From: Bacillus pseudomycoides
Lineage (GTDB): Bacteria > Bacillota > Bacilli > Bacillales > Bacillaceae_G
NCBI RefSeq assembly: GCF_022811845.1
Contig: NZ_CP064266.1
Location: 992,001 to 1,056,000 of the forward strand
Direction: 5' to 3'
DNA: 64,000 nucleotides
A program made the translations under genes and the position numbers. This document shows positions 1 through 8,430 of the stretch, piece after piece; the stretch's first letter is position 1, and every line of letters begins with the position of its first letter. The notes beneath the pieces are model-generated. The model made no database searches. It was not told where the DNA came from and saw only the letters and a program-made list of their open reading frames with translations.

Positions 1-1046
1 ACTATATAATTCCCTTTCTAGACAAAGGTATGGAATCATTTATTAATTTTTTCGGGACCTTTAATTTTATTATGTTATTTTCATTGTTATTTGGAGTTAG
101 CATCGTGATGTTGCAACAAAAAATAATGAGAAACAATCGCTCTTTTCTTTCAATCTACTTCCGCAGAATGAGTATACTTATAGTCTTCGGTCTCCTACAT
201 ACGATTTTTTTATGGTCAGGCGATATTTTACTTACTTATGGAATAATGGGCATTATTTTAACACTGTTTATAAATCGAAAACCAAAAACATTACTTGTAT
301 GGGGAAGTATCTTCTTTCTTATCTTTATACCCAGTTACTATCCTAAAGAAAAGAATAACAACGTTTCAATTGAAAATGCTGAGTATGAAAAGGTAGAACG
401 TAAAATATATGAAGAAGGTAGCTATATGGATCATGTACAATTTAGAATGTTTGATGAATATTCTAAAAGAAAACCAACAAGTGAACTTGTAGAGATATTT
501 ACAGATGCATTAGGCTCGGGAATTAATCTACTACCAATTTTCTTATTCGGTATGTACATTGGCAAAAAAAGGTGGCTATTTAAACTCGCTAAACATATAC
601 GAACCATACAAAAAATATGGATTATAAGTGGTAGCATTTCCTTTTCTGTAAAGATTTTAGCACTAATAACAGATTATCCTATATTGGTTATGTTAAACGA
701 CTCAACAGTTCCATTAGGTATTGCTATCTTTTATGCAAGTTCTATCATTCTGTTATCTCGCTATAAAAAAACGACAAAACTGTTTCAACTTATGGCGAAT
801 ATCGGAAAGATGTCTATCACAAACTACCTCATGCAGTCATTCATCGCAACAACTATTTTTTATTCTTACTCATTTGATTTAGCTAACAAGATTGGCTTCT
901 TCGGTGCGATAATTTTAGCAATCGTTATTTATACACTGCAACTAACCTTCAGTACATATTGGCTCAAAACATTCTATATAGGACCTGTTGAATATGTATG
1001 GAGATTCTTTACATACTGGAATCCCCCCTCCTTTAAACGAACATAG
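1..1046 (+). CDS. DUF418 family membrane protein (5' end outside window)
   Basis: The reading frame is open to the first base, so the window starts inside this gene and the ATG at 30 is internal. The visible 340 or so residues show several hydrophobic segments and the hallmarks of the DUF418 (YeiB-like) family: FSLLFG near the start, an RR...GLLH...WSGDIL block, a late MSITNYLMQS motif and a C-terminal GPVEYVWR. Family members are integral membrane proteins of about 390 residues, so roughly 50 N-terminal residues are missing. Function is not established for this family. A hairpin terminator follows the stop codon. Family assignment is confident; role is unknown. Confidence 0.85.
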   Translation, partial: YIIPFLDKGMESFINFFGTFNFIMLFSLLFGVSIVMLQQKIMRNNRSFLSIYFRRMSILIVFGLLHTIFLWSGDILLTYGIMGIILTLFINRKPKTLLVWGSIFFLIFIPSYYPKEKNNNVSIENAEYEKVERKIYEEGSYMDHVQFRMFDEYSKRKPTSELVEIFTDALGSGINLLPIFLFGMYIGKKRWLFKLAKHIRTIQKIWIISGSISFSVKILALITDYPILVMLNDSTVPLGIAIFYASSIILLSRYKKTTKLFQLMANIGKMSITNYLMQSFIATTIFYSYSFDLANKIGFFGAIILAIVIYTLQLTFSTYWLKTFYIGPVEYVWRFFTYWNPPSFKRT

Positions 1047-1047
1047 C

Positions 1048-1084
1048 AAAAAAGCAATGAGCCCAAGCTCATTGCTTTTGATTT
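1048..1084. terminator. Bidirectional terminator
   Basis: A 12-bp perfect stem (AAAGCAATGAGC and its complement) with a 4-base loop is followed by T-rich sequence on both strands. It separates the convergent DUF418 gene and the downstream nucleoside transporter. Confidence 0.85.
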
Positions 1085-1085
1085 T

Positions 1086-2267
1086 TTATAGCATAACCCC
1101 AACGATAACCGCTGATAATATACTTACTAACGTTGCACCATACACAAGCTTTAATCCGAAAGAGGATACAACGTTTGCTTGTTTTCCATCGATACTCTTC
1201 GTTGCACCTGCGATAATCCCGATAGATGAGAAGTTTGCAAATGATACAAGGAAGATTGATAAAATACCTACTGTACGAGCTGATAAGTCCCCAGCTACTT
1301 TTCCTAAATCAAGCATCGCAACAAATTCGTTTGTTACTAATTTTGTTGCCATAATTTGTCCTGCTTGTAGCATCTCTGATGTTGGAATACCCATAACAAA
1401 TGCTAATGGTGAGAACACATATCCTAAAATACTTTGGAATGTAATGCCGAAAATAGAATCAAATACACCGTTAATTGCTGTAATCAATGCAACGAATCCG
1501 ATTAACATCGCAGCTACTGTTACTGCAATCGAGAATCCAAGCATAATGTACTCGCCTAACATTTCAAAGAATGTTTGCTTCTTATCTTCTTGTAATTCTA
1601 AAATATCTTCTTCTTCACTAATGTCATACGGATTAATGATATGAACGATAATGAATCCACTGAATAAGTTTAATACAAGTGCTGTTACTACATATTTTGG
1701 ATCAATCATTTTCATATAAGAACCGACAATTGACATCGATACCGTTGACATAGAAGATGCACAAAGTGTATATAAACGATTTTTTGGTAATTTACTTAAT
1801 TGATCTTTTACTGTGATAAATACTTCACCTTGACCAACGATTGCCGCTGCTACTGCATTATATGATTCCAGTTTTCCTAGACCATTTATTTTACTTAATA
1901 CGAAACCGACTGCACGAATAATAATTGGTAACACTTTAATATGTTGCAAGATCCCGATTAATACTGCTAAGAAGATAATTGGTAATAATACCGTTAAGAA
2001 AAATGGTGCTTGTCCATCATTTGCTAAACCACCAAATACGAAATTAACCCCTGCTTCTGCATATTTTAAAATGGCACCAAATCCATCTGAAATTCCTTTT
2101 ACTAATACAAATCCAATCTTTGTATTTAATAAGAAGTACGCCAATGCTAATTGAATAACAAGCATAATTGCAATTGGCTTATACTTAATTTTCTTACGAT
2201 CTGAACTTACAAGGAAACCTAGTACAAATACAACAAGTAAACCGACTAGAAACATCACTAATTTCAT
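1086..2267 (-). CDS. NupC-type concentrative nucleoside transporter (copy 1)
   Basis: This 393-residue membrane protein is a cation-coupled nucleoside importer of the CNT/NupC family. It has about ten hydrophobic segments, the family motif VAAAIVGQGEVFI near residue 145, and a conserved C-terminal half ending FANFSSIGIIAGATKSID. The ATG at 2267 is chosen because AGGAGG lies just upstream and because this gives exactly the 393-residue length of the neighbouring paralogue; an in-frame GTG at 2282 is less likely. Two cre-like sites and a motif shared with copy 2 lie upstream. The tandem arrangement and high identity point to gene duplication. Nucleoside specificity cannot be read from sequence. 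Confidence 0.93.
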   Translation of the reverse strand: MKLVMFLVGLLVVFVLGFLVSSDRKKIKYKPIAIMLVIQLALAYFLLNTKIGFVLVKGISDGFGAILKYAEAGVNFVFGGLANDGQAPFFLTVLLPIIFLAVLIGILQHIKVLPIIIRAVGFVLSKINGLGKLESYNAVAAAIVGQGEVFITVKDQLSKLPKNRLYTLCASSMSTVSMSIVGSYMKMIDPKYVVTALVLNLFSGFIIVHIINPYDISEEEDILELQEDKKQTFFEMLGEYIMLGFSIAVTVAAMLIGFVALITAINGVFDSIFGITFQSILGYVFSPLAFVMGIPTSEMLQAGQIMATKLVTNEFVAMLDLGKVAGDLSARTVGILSIFLVSFANFSSIGIIAGATKSIDGKQANVVSSFGLKLVYGATLVSILSAVIVGVML

Positions 2268-2573
2268 ATGTGAATCCTCCACTTTCCATGAGTTATTGGT
2301 CGTCCAACGAATGACGTCTGACCATTGATGTTAAAAAAATTGAATCCCTAAATACTATTTACTTTACAATGTATCCTAAATCAGTAAGCGTTTACATAAA
2401 TTATAATTTACAATTAGTGGCCTCTTCTTCCCTACTTGATTTAAAGTATGAAACTGATACCACCCACAAACAAATTGTAAGCGTTATCTAGATGAAATGC
2501 AACATAATTTTTTTAATAAATGATATGTTAATTTTTCCCTTTCAAATCTCTCTAGAATTTATGTCTATGAAAT
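2268..2573 (-). promoter_or_regulatory. Leader of nucleoside transporter copy 1 with two cre-like sites
   Basis: This gap holds no gene. Two matches to the CcpA catabolite operator (consensus TGWAANCGNTNWCA) are visible: 2383-2396, TGTAAACGCTTACT on the minus strand, and 2476-2489, TGTAAGCGTTATCT on the plus strand; each misses one consensus base. ACGTCTGACC at 2314-2323 is repeated upstream of the second transporter gene. Glucose repression of nucleoside uptake is inferred. Confidence 0.6.
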
Positions 2574-2607
2574 AAAAAAAGCAATGAGCTTCTGCTCACT
2601 GCTTTTT
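2574..2607 (-). terminator. Terminator of nucleoside transporter copy 2
   Basis: The hairpin GCAATGAGC..GCTCACTGC has one mismatch and is followed on the minus strand by seven T residues. It sits immediately after the stop codon of the upstream transporter gene. Confidence 0.8.
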
Positions 2608-2611
2608 ACTT

Positions 2612-3793
2612 CTATAACATAACACCAACGATAATCGCTGATAAAATACTTACTAACGTTGCACCATATACAAGCTTTAATCCGAATGAAGAAACAACAT
2701 TTGATTGATTTTCATCGATCCCTTTCGTTGCACCTGCAATAATTCCAATAGATGAGAAGTTCGCAAATGATACAAGGAATACAGATAGAATACCAACTGT
2801 ACGAGCTGATAAGTCTCCCCCTACTTTTGCAAGATCAAGCATCGCAACAAATTCGTTTGATACTAATTTTGTCGCCATAATTTGTCCCGCCGTTACCATC
2901 TCTGCTTGCGGGATACCCATTACAAATGCTAGTGGTGAGAAAATGTATCCTAAGATAGCCTGGAAGGTAATACCGAATACAGAATCAAATAAGCTGTTAA
3001 TTGCTGTAATTAATGCTACGAAACCAATTAACATCGCTGCTACTGTTACTGCAATTGTGAAACCAAGCATAATGTATTCGCCCAGCATCTCAAAGAATGA
3101 TTGCTTTTTCTTATTTTCTAACTTCAGTGTATCTTCTTCTTCTGTAATGTCGTACGGATTAATAATGTGAATAATAATGAAACCACTAAATAAGTTTAAT
3201 ACAAGTGCCGTCACAACATATTTTGGCTCAATCATTTTCATATATGATCCAACAATCGACATCGATACTGTCGACATAGAAGATGCACAAAGTGTATATA
3301 AACGATGCTTCGGTATTTTGCTTAATTGATCTTTTACTGTAATAAATACTTCAGCCTGTCCAACGATTGCTGCTGCTACTGCATTATATGATTCTAACTT
3401 TCCTAAACCATTTATTTTACTTAACAGGGTACCAATTGAACGAATAAATATCGGTAAAATTTTAAAGTGTTGCAGAATTCCAATCAATACGGCAAAGAAC
3501 ACAATTGGTAATAACGCCGTTAAGAAGAATGAAACTTCCCCTTTATTAACAAGACCACCAAATACGAAAACGATTCCAGATTCCGCATATGTAAGTAACG
3601 CTCCAAATCCATCTGAAATTCCTTTTACTAAAATATAACCAACTTGCGTATTTAATAAGAAATATGATAATGCCAACTGAATAACAAGCATAACCAAGAT
3701 TGGTTTATACTTAATTTTCTTTCGATCCGCACTTATAAGAAAACCCAGTATAAATACAACAAGTAATCCTACAAGAAACATAACAAACTTCAT
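2612..3793 (-). CDS. NupC-type concentrative nucleoside transporter (copy 2)
   Basis: This is a 393-residue paralogue of the gene immediately downstream, collinear without gaps and clearly most of the way identical, including VAAAIVGQAEVFI and the C-terminal SFGLKLVYGATLVSILSA block. It is predicted to import nucleosides with cations. The ATG start has GGAGG nine bases upstream. A terminator lies between the two copies, so they are probably separate transcripts. The 10-base motif ACGTCTGACC occurs 58 bases upstream of the start, as it does before copy 1. Different substrate preference of the copies is likely but not shown. Confidence 0.93.
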   Translation of the reverse strand: MKFVMFLVGLLVVFILGFLISADRKKIKYKPILVMLVIQLALSYFLLNTQVGYILVKGISDGFGALLTYAESGIVFVFGGLVNKGEVSFFLTALLPIVFFAVLIGILQHFKILPIFIRSIGTLLSKINGLGKLESYNAVAAAIVGQAEVFITVKDQLSKIPKHRLYTLCASSMSTVSMSIVGSYMKMIEPKYVVTALVLNLFSGFIIIHIINPYDITEEEDTLKLENKKKQSFFEMLGEYIMLGFTIAVTVAAMLIGFVALITAINSLFDSVFGITFQAILGYIFSPLAFVMGIPQAEMVTAGQIMATKLVSNEFVAMLDLAKVGGDLSARTVGILSVFLVSFANFSSIGIIAGATKGIDENQSNVVSSFGLKLVYGATLVSILSAIIVGVML

Positions 3794-4057
3794 ATATAAA
3801 ATCCTCCATTTAAACCTTCTTCAACGTTCCCTAAAGTTTTTTAACGTTGAACGTCTGACCTCATAAAATAAGAAATAATCCGAACTTTCACCTAACACTT
3901 AAAAACATATATACCAGGAACTAAAACTCGCTCTATCTCTTATCTGGAAAGACCTTATCCATTCTAACATAAATTCCAACTCACATCTTCATATTCCCAA
4001 AAAAAATTACAATAAACACAAAAAAACCATTAATGTTCGTCTTTTATTCCAAACCAT
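3794..4057. other. Intergenic leader of nucleoside transporter copy 2
   Basis: About 260 bases of AT-rich sequence without a credible gene. The only notable feature is ACGTCTGACC at 3851-3860, shared with the leader of copy 1; it could be half of a regulator operator. No purine riboswitch core was found. Confidence 0.5.
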
Positions 4058-4094
4058 AAAAAAAAGGGCATCAGATTCTCTCTGATGCCCTTTC
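4058..4094. terminator. Terminator after the alanine/glycine symporter
   Basis: A 12-bp perfect stem (AAGGGCATCAGA and complement) is flanked by A and T runs. It serves the minus-strand symporter gene. Confidence 0.85.
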
Positions 4095-4098
4095 CTTA

Positions 4099-5535
4099 TT
4101 ATACAGCTTGTTCTTCTTTTTCTTTTGTTACCTTAGGCTCTCCCCAGCACTCTGTGTTTTTCAAACCTGGAATAGAGCTTGCGTGGAAGACTGGATCTTT
4201 TCCTTGTTTCTTTTGTTTAACATAGTCTGCCAACGCAGCATATGCAAATCGGCCAAGAAGTGTAATCGCAATTAAGTTTGTGATTACCATTAACCCCATA
4301 AATAAGTCTGCCATACTCCAAACAATTTGAAGCGTTGCAACAGAACCGAATAGAACCATTCCAACTACTGCAGCACGGTAAATCATTAACCATGTTTTAC
4401 TTTTCTTAATGAATTCGATATTTGTTTCACCATAATAATAGTTTCCTAGAAGTGAGCTGAACGCAAATAGGAAAATAATAATCGCTAAAAAGCTACTTGC
4501 CCATGGACCAATTTGTGAGCTTAGCGCCTTTTGCGTTAATTCAATTCCTTCTAAATTCGTTGCCTTATATGCTCCAGAGCATAGTACGATAAATGCTGTT
4601 GATGTACATACTAAAAATGTGTCTACTAAAACTCCAATTGTTTGAATAAATCCTTGTTTAGCTGGGTGTGTTACATCTGCTGTCGCAGCCGCATTCGGCG
4701 CACTACCCATACCTGCTTCATTCGCAAATAATCCGCGCTGAATACCATACTTCATCGCTGCTCCAATACCGCCACCTACAGCTGAATCTAAACCGAATGC
4801 GCCTTTAAAGATTTCCGTAAAGACATCTGGTAGTAAATAGAAGTTTTTAATAACAACGAAAACAGCTACTGCTATATAAATAATTGCCATTGGTGGAACG
4901 ATCATCTCTGACATACGTGCAATACTTTTAACACCGCCAAAAATAATAATCGCGACTAATACAGCTAATGCGATTCCTACAACATAACGCTCTAAACCGA
5001 ATGCATTTTTAAATGCTAGCGTAACTGTATTTGCCTGTACTGAGTTAAAAATTAAACCGTAACTAATTGTAATCAGAATAGAAAACCAAATTCCCATCCA
5101 ACGTTTGTTTAAACCTTTTTCCATATAATAAGCAGGACCACCACGGAAGCCGCTGCCATCTTTTACTTTATAAATCTGTGCAAGTGTACTTTCTACAAAG
5201 CTTGAAGATGCCCCGATAATTGCAATTACCCACATCCAAAATACTGCGCCAGGTCCTCCCATAGAAATAGCTAGCGCTACACCAGCCAAGTTCCCGATCC
5301 CAATGCGGGCTGCTGAACTCATACAGAAAGCTTGGAAAGAAGATACGCTGCCCTTTTTACGTGTCTTTCCAGTTAATCCATCACTCATTAATCGTACCAT
5401 TTCGCCTAAATGGCTAATTTGTACGAATTTCAGTTTAAAAGAAAAATAAAGCCCTAGGCCTATTAACATTGCGATAAGAATATATGACCAAAGAATCGTA
5501 TTCGTTGATGAAACGAACTGTTCTAAAATGTTCAT
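4099..5535 (-). CDS. Alanine/glycine:cation symporter (AGCS family)
   Basis: This 478-residue protein is a sodium-coupled amino-acid importer of the AGCS family, to which B. subtilis AlsT and the bacterial DagA-type carriers belong. Visible marks are about ten membrane segments, the early block MSSAARIGIGNLAGVA, the GGPGAVFWMW segment, and the strongly conserved FANEAGMGSAPNAAA near residue 275. The ATG at 5535 is preceded by a GGAGGGG ribosome site. A perfect TGTNA-N7-TNACA box lies about 95 bases upstream, suggesting nitrogen control by GlnR or TnrA. Substrate could be alanine, glycine or glutamine. Confidence 0.93.
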   Translation of the reverse strand: MNILEQFVSSTNTILWSYILIAMLIGLGLYFSFKLKFVQISHLGEMVRLMSDGLTGKTRKKGSVSSFQAFCMSSAARIGIGNLAGVALAISMGGPGAVFWMWVIAIIGASSSFVESTLAQIYKVKDGSGFRGGPAYYMEKGLNKRWMGIWFSILITISYGLIFNSVQANTVTLAFKNAFGLERYVVGIALAVLVAIIIFGGVKSIARMSEMIVPPMAIIYIAVAVFVVIKNFYLLPDVFTEIFKGAFGLDSAVGGGIGAAMKYGIQRGLFANEAGMGSAPNAAATADVTHPAKQGFIQTIGVLVDTFLVCTSTAFIVLCSGAYKATNLEGIELTQKALSSQIGPWASSFLAIIIFLFAFSSLLGNYYYGETNIEFIKKSKTWLMIYRAAVVGMVLFGSVATLQIVWSMADLFMGLMVITNLIAITLLGRFAYAALADYVKQKKQGKDPVFHASSIPGLKNTECWGEPKVTKEKEEQAV

Positions 5536-5628
5536 ACGATTAGTCCCCTCCCTTTTCTTCTCATAAATTGAATTATATTTAAAAAATATTCAAAAATCAA
5601 CATTTTTCGACAGGTTATCACTTCCAAA

Positions 5629-5645
5629 TGTTAGGTTTTATAACA
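5629..5645 (-). promoter_or_regulatory. GlnR/TnrA-type operator upstream of symporter
   Basis: TGTTAGGTTTTATAACA matches the GlnR/TnrA consensus TGTNA-N7-TNACA at every fixed position. It overlaps another palindrome, TAACACAATCGTGTTA, at 5641-5656. The position about 95 bases upstream of an amino-acid carrier fits nitrogen regulation, which is inferred. Confidence 0.6.
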
Positions 5646-5719
5646 CAATCGTGTTACTTGTTAAGAAATATGACTTGTTATTTTTAGAAACGTACATACT
5701 ACTTGAAGAAATATTTTTT

Positions 5720-5876
5720 ATAAAGTGAAACTTTAATCAGTGGGGGTTTTCTTCATCCCCCACTGATTATTAGTTGAACCAATCGGGCTTTTACGGACAG
5801 TCGATCTCCCACCTAACTTCTTTGCTTTTGCCGAATTTTGAGATGGGAGTCTTACTGTCCGTTAATGCGGGATAAA
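5720..5876 (+). repeat. bcr1 repeat, copy 1
   Basis: A 157-bp element beginning ATAAAGTGAAACTTTAATCA and ending GCGGGATAAA. It contains internal complementary blocks (CAGTGGGGG with CCCCCACTG; ACGGACAG with CTGTCCGT; TCCCACCT with a near complement), so its transcript would fold extensively. Two further near-identical copies lie at 20328 and 20604. It matches the bcr1 element described as specific to the B. cereus group. It sits in the gap between the symporter and reductase genes. Confidence 0.9.
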
Positions 5877-5884
5877 CAAAGCGA

Positions 5885-5920
5885 TTGACAAAAACCACTA
5901 CTGTAACTATACTAGTTACA
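5885..5920 (+). promoter_or_regulatory. SigA-type promoter with palindromic operator over the -10
   Basis: TTGACA (5885-5890), a 17-base spacer and TATACT (5908-5913) form an excellent vegetative promoter. The -10 box is embedded in TGTAACTATACTAGTTACA (5902-5920), which has 7-bp inverted arms. This resembles operators of HxlR-family redox/quinone regulators, so repression by such a protein is plausible. It drives the reductase gene at 6013. Confidence 0.7.
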
Positions 5921-6012
5921 ACAGGTGGTGACAAACCTGCCTAACGACATCGATTCATTTTTACACATATATTTTTAACATTTATTCTATTAAGCATTTG
6001 GAGGTATATATT

Positions 6013-6651
6013 ATGAAAATCGGAATTATCGGAGCAAGCGGAAAAGCTGGAAGTCGCATTTTAAAAGAGGCACTTGATCGCGGTCACGAAGTCACTGCAA
6101 TCGTAAGAAACGCAGCAAAAATTACAGAAAATAATATGACAGTTTTAGAAAAAGACGTATTCGACCTTACTGCTGATGATCTTCAAGCATTTGATGTGGT
6201 TGTAAATGCATTTGGCGCTCCAGCAGGAAGAGAATATCTTCATGTAGATGCAGGAAACGTATTAATCGAAGCAATGAAAGGTGCGCCAAGCACAAAATTA
6301 CTTGTTGTTGGTGGCGCTGGAAGTTTATTTGTAGATGAGGCAAAAACAACACGTGTATTTGAAACACCAGGCTTCCCAAATGAATATCTTGCAACAGCTC
6401 AAAACCAAGGCAAAAACCTAGAAATTTTACAACAAACAAATGATATCACTTGGACATTCATTAGCCCTTCTGCCCTATTCACATTAGGAAAGCGTACTGG
6501 TTCTTACAAAGCAGGTAAAGATCACCTTCTTGTTAACGCAAAAGGAGACAGCTATGTAAGTTACGAAGACTTCGCTGTAGCTGCACTTGATGAAATTGAA
6601 AATCCAAAACATGTAAACGAACGCTTTACAGTTGTATCAGAAGCTGAGTAA
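6013..6651 (+). CDS. NAD(P)-binding oxidoreductase (NmrA/atypical SDR type)
   Basis: This 212-residue protein has an N-terminal Rossmann signature, IGIIGASGKAGS, at residues 3-14 and the overall pattern of small NAD(P)H-binding proteins related to NmrA and to B. subtilis YhfK. A second conserved stretch, LLVVGGAGSLFV, lies near residue 100. The ATG at 6013 is preferred over a TTG at 5998 because GGAGG lies 8 bases before it. The strong promoter with an embedded palindrome suggests induction by electrophiles or oxidants. The actual substrate is unknown; it may be a flavin or quinone reductase. Confidence 0.85.
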   Translation: MKIGIIGASGKAGSRILKEALDRGHEVTAIVRNAAKITENNMTVLEKDVFDLTADDLQAFDVVVNAFGAPAGREYLHVDAGNVLIEAMKGAPSTKLLVVGGAGSLFVDEAKTTRVFETPGFPNEYLATAQNQGKNLEILQQTNDITWTFISPSALFTLGKRTGSYKAGKDHLLVNAKGDSYVSYEDFAVAALDEIENPKHVNERFTVVSEAE

Positions 6652-6655
6652 TAAT

Positions 6656-6691
6656 AGAAAAAAGCGCTGGCAAACGCCAGCGCTTTTTTAT
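6656..6691. terminator. Bidirectional terminator
   Basis: The hairpin AAAAGCGCTGGC-aaac-GCCAGCGCTTTT is followed by T runs on both strands. It separates the convergent reductase and thioester-protein genes. Confidence 0.88.
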
Positions 6692-7590
6692 CGTTTATAA
6701 GGCTTATTCGGTTTCTGAGGAGCTTCAGTCTTTTTCCAGCTTACCGCTAAATCCGGGCTTGTTTTTTCTTCACTGCGCTCTAATAAAACTACCGCATCTT
6801 GAATTTTCGGTGTTCCCTTATGCGCGATACCTTGTAATTTTGTTAAAGTTCCTGATACTTTAAAGCTAAATTCACCAGACGGCGTCGCCTTCGGAATTAA
6901 AATACGGAACTTTTCTCCCACATTAAACTGTGTTTTTGTTTCGCCCTTTTCATTCACAAATTTAACTCCTGCAGGCGCACCAGTTGCTTGCACTTGGTAC
7001 GTTCCACTTTTCGCATTTGTTTGCACCGTATATAAATCTGTTTCGAAGAACTCATCTTTTAATACTGCTTCTTGCTTTTCTGACGGCGTAACACTCATCG
7101 TAATTTCTTGCACTTCTTCACTGCTCTTTGCTTTCGCAACAATATCTTTCATTACTTTTTCTACATTTTTATTACGAAAATCTAAATCATTAATATCCAC
7201 TTGTCCCAGCGCATTCCATACAGCGAGCTGCGTTGCATAATGTGCTTCTCTCCAGTCCGATACACCTAGTTCCTGTGGACTTTTTTGTGGGTATCCATTT
7301 AATAACACACGGTACACACCAATATCCACTTTCCCGATTTCCGGTAAATCTTGACCGCTTGGCGATTTCAAATCTACATTCAAACAAAATGCAATCTTAC
7401 CATCTGCTGTTTTAATAAGTTCAGTTCGGATTGGTCTCTTTTTTGATTTACTATAACTCCAATCCATTTGATACTTTGTATGATCCATAACTTCTGCGAA
7501 TGCTTTTTGAATCGGGAATAATAAGTTCGCAAATACAAATAAAACACCCAAAAAAGCAACCAATAACTTATACGATTGTTTCATATTCAT
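6688..7590 (-). CDS. Secreted thioester-domain protein (TQXA type)
   Basis: This 300-residue protein has an N-terminal signal peptide (hydrophobic LLVAFLGVLFVFANLLF, then AFAE). After it comes a thioester domain of the kind found in Gram-positive surface adhesins: a cysteine in AFCLNVD and the TQLAVWN motif carrying the partner glutamine, which form an internal Cys-Gln thioester able to bond host or environmental surfaces. The C-terminal third resembles a stalk module. No LPXTG motif, terminal membrane helix or repeat anchor is visible and the protein ends in basic residues, so it may be released or held non-covalently. The ATG at 7590 has AGGGG upstream. Confidence 0.82.
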   Translation of the reverse strand: MNMKQSYKLLVAFLGVLFVFANLLFPIQKAFAEVMDHTKYQMDWSYSKSKKRPIRTELIKTADGKIAFCLNVDLKSPSGQDLPEIGKVDIGVYRVLLNGYPQKSPQELGVSDWREAHYATQLAVWNALGQVDINDLDFRNKNVEKVMKDIVAKAKSSEEVQEITMSVTPSEKQEAVLKDEFFETDLYTVQTNAKSGTYQVQATGAPAGVKFVNEKGETKTQFNVGEKFRILIPKATPSGEFSFKVSGTLTKLQGIAHKGTPKIQDAVVLLERSEEKTSPDLAVSWKKTEAPQKPNKPYKR

Positions 7591-7682
7591 GTTCACAACC
7601 CCTTATAAAATAACAAATTTACTACTGTATATTATTTAGTTAGAAAATTTTTTTATGCATTTTCAATTAGATTCCTGCAAAA

Positions 7683-7714
7683 TAAAAAAACATAGACTCT
7701 CCTATGCTTTTTTA
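7683..7714. terminator. Terminator after bioY
   Basis: A short hairpin (AAAACATAG..CCTATG) flanked by A and T runs lies between bioY and the thioester gene. Confidence 0.6.
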
Positions 7715-7735
7715 TTTCAAAATTATTTAACTTTC

Positions 7736-8287
7736 TTAAAGGAGTAATTTTGAACGTACTAATGCTCCACGAACCTTAATTCCAACCCACGCCGCTAATG
7801 CAGCTTTTATTACACCTACAATTAAGAAAGGAACAAATCCTCCCATAAAAGCTGCTTGCCAACCTAAGGAAGCCACATATTTTAGAAATACAGTCCCAAT
7901 CGTTAATGTGACAAGCATCCCTAAAACATTAGCCATTAACGAATTCCAAAATGTAAGCTTTGTCTTTTCAGTTAACAAACCAATTAAAAATGCAGTTGGA
8001 ATAAAGGCTAATAAGAAGCCACCTGTAGGACCAAATAAAACGGATAAACCGCCACTAAACCCAGCATAGACAGGAATTCCAGTTGCACCAATTAAAACAT
8101 ATAATAATACAGATAAAGTACCATAACGCGAACCTAAAATTGTAGCAGTAAGACCAATCGCTAGCGTTTGACCTGTTATCGGAACGAGCGGCAAAGGAAT
8201 TGTAACTTGGGCCAAAATACCAATAATAGCAGCAAATAGTGCAGTAACAATTAACATGCGGAAATGATTTGTACGATGAGTGTTCAT
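7736..8287 (-). CDS. bioY: Biotin transporter BioY (ECF S component)
   Basis: This 183-residue membrane protein is the biotin-binding S component of an energy-coupling-factor transporter. It shows five or six hydrophobic segments and the BioY marks PLPLVPITGQTLA near residues 32-44 and the glycine-rich GPTGGFLLAF. The shared EcfA/EcfT module is not in this window. The gene stands alone, with a leader that shows no obvious BirA operator. Length matches the family. Confidence 0.93.
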   Translation of the reverse strand: MNTHRTNHFRMLIVTALFAAIIGILAQVTIPLPLVPITGQTLAIGLTATILGSRYGTLSVLLYVLIGATGIPVYAGFSGGLSVLFGPTGGFLLAFIPTAFLIGLLTEKTKLTFWNSLMANVLGMLVTLTIGTVFLKYVASLGWQAAFMGGFVPFLIVGVIKAALAAWVGIKVRGALVRSKLLL

Positions 8288-8386
8288 ATGTGCCTCCCTA
8301 GGAAAATTTTATATTATAATTTTAAGATATCCTATTTCATATACAGAGTAAATATTTTGTTTGAATATTTAGTTTTTAATACTTAA

Positions 8387-8420
8387 AAAGAAGGACACAA
8401 ATTCTTTTGTGCCCTTCTCT
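8387..8420. terminator. Terminator after the aldo/keto reductase
   Basis: Hairpin AGAAGGACACAAA/TTTGTGCCCTTCT with one internal mismatch and flanking A/T runs, directly after the reductase stop codon. Confidence 0.75.
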
Positions 8421-8430
8421 CTTGTTCATT

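Noticed and set aside
988..1644. 218-codon plus-strand frame over the nucleoside transporter
   Set aside because: It is antisense to a clear NupC gene, crosses the terminator, and has no start signal.
3794..4098. Purine riboswitch before the nucleoside transporter
   Set aside because: The conserved three-way-junction core and loop sequences are absent on the minus strand.
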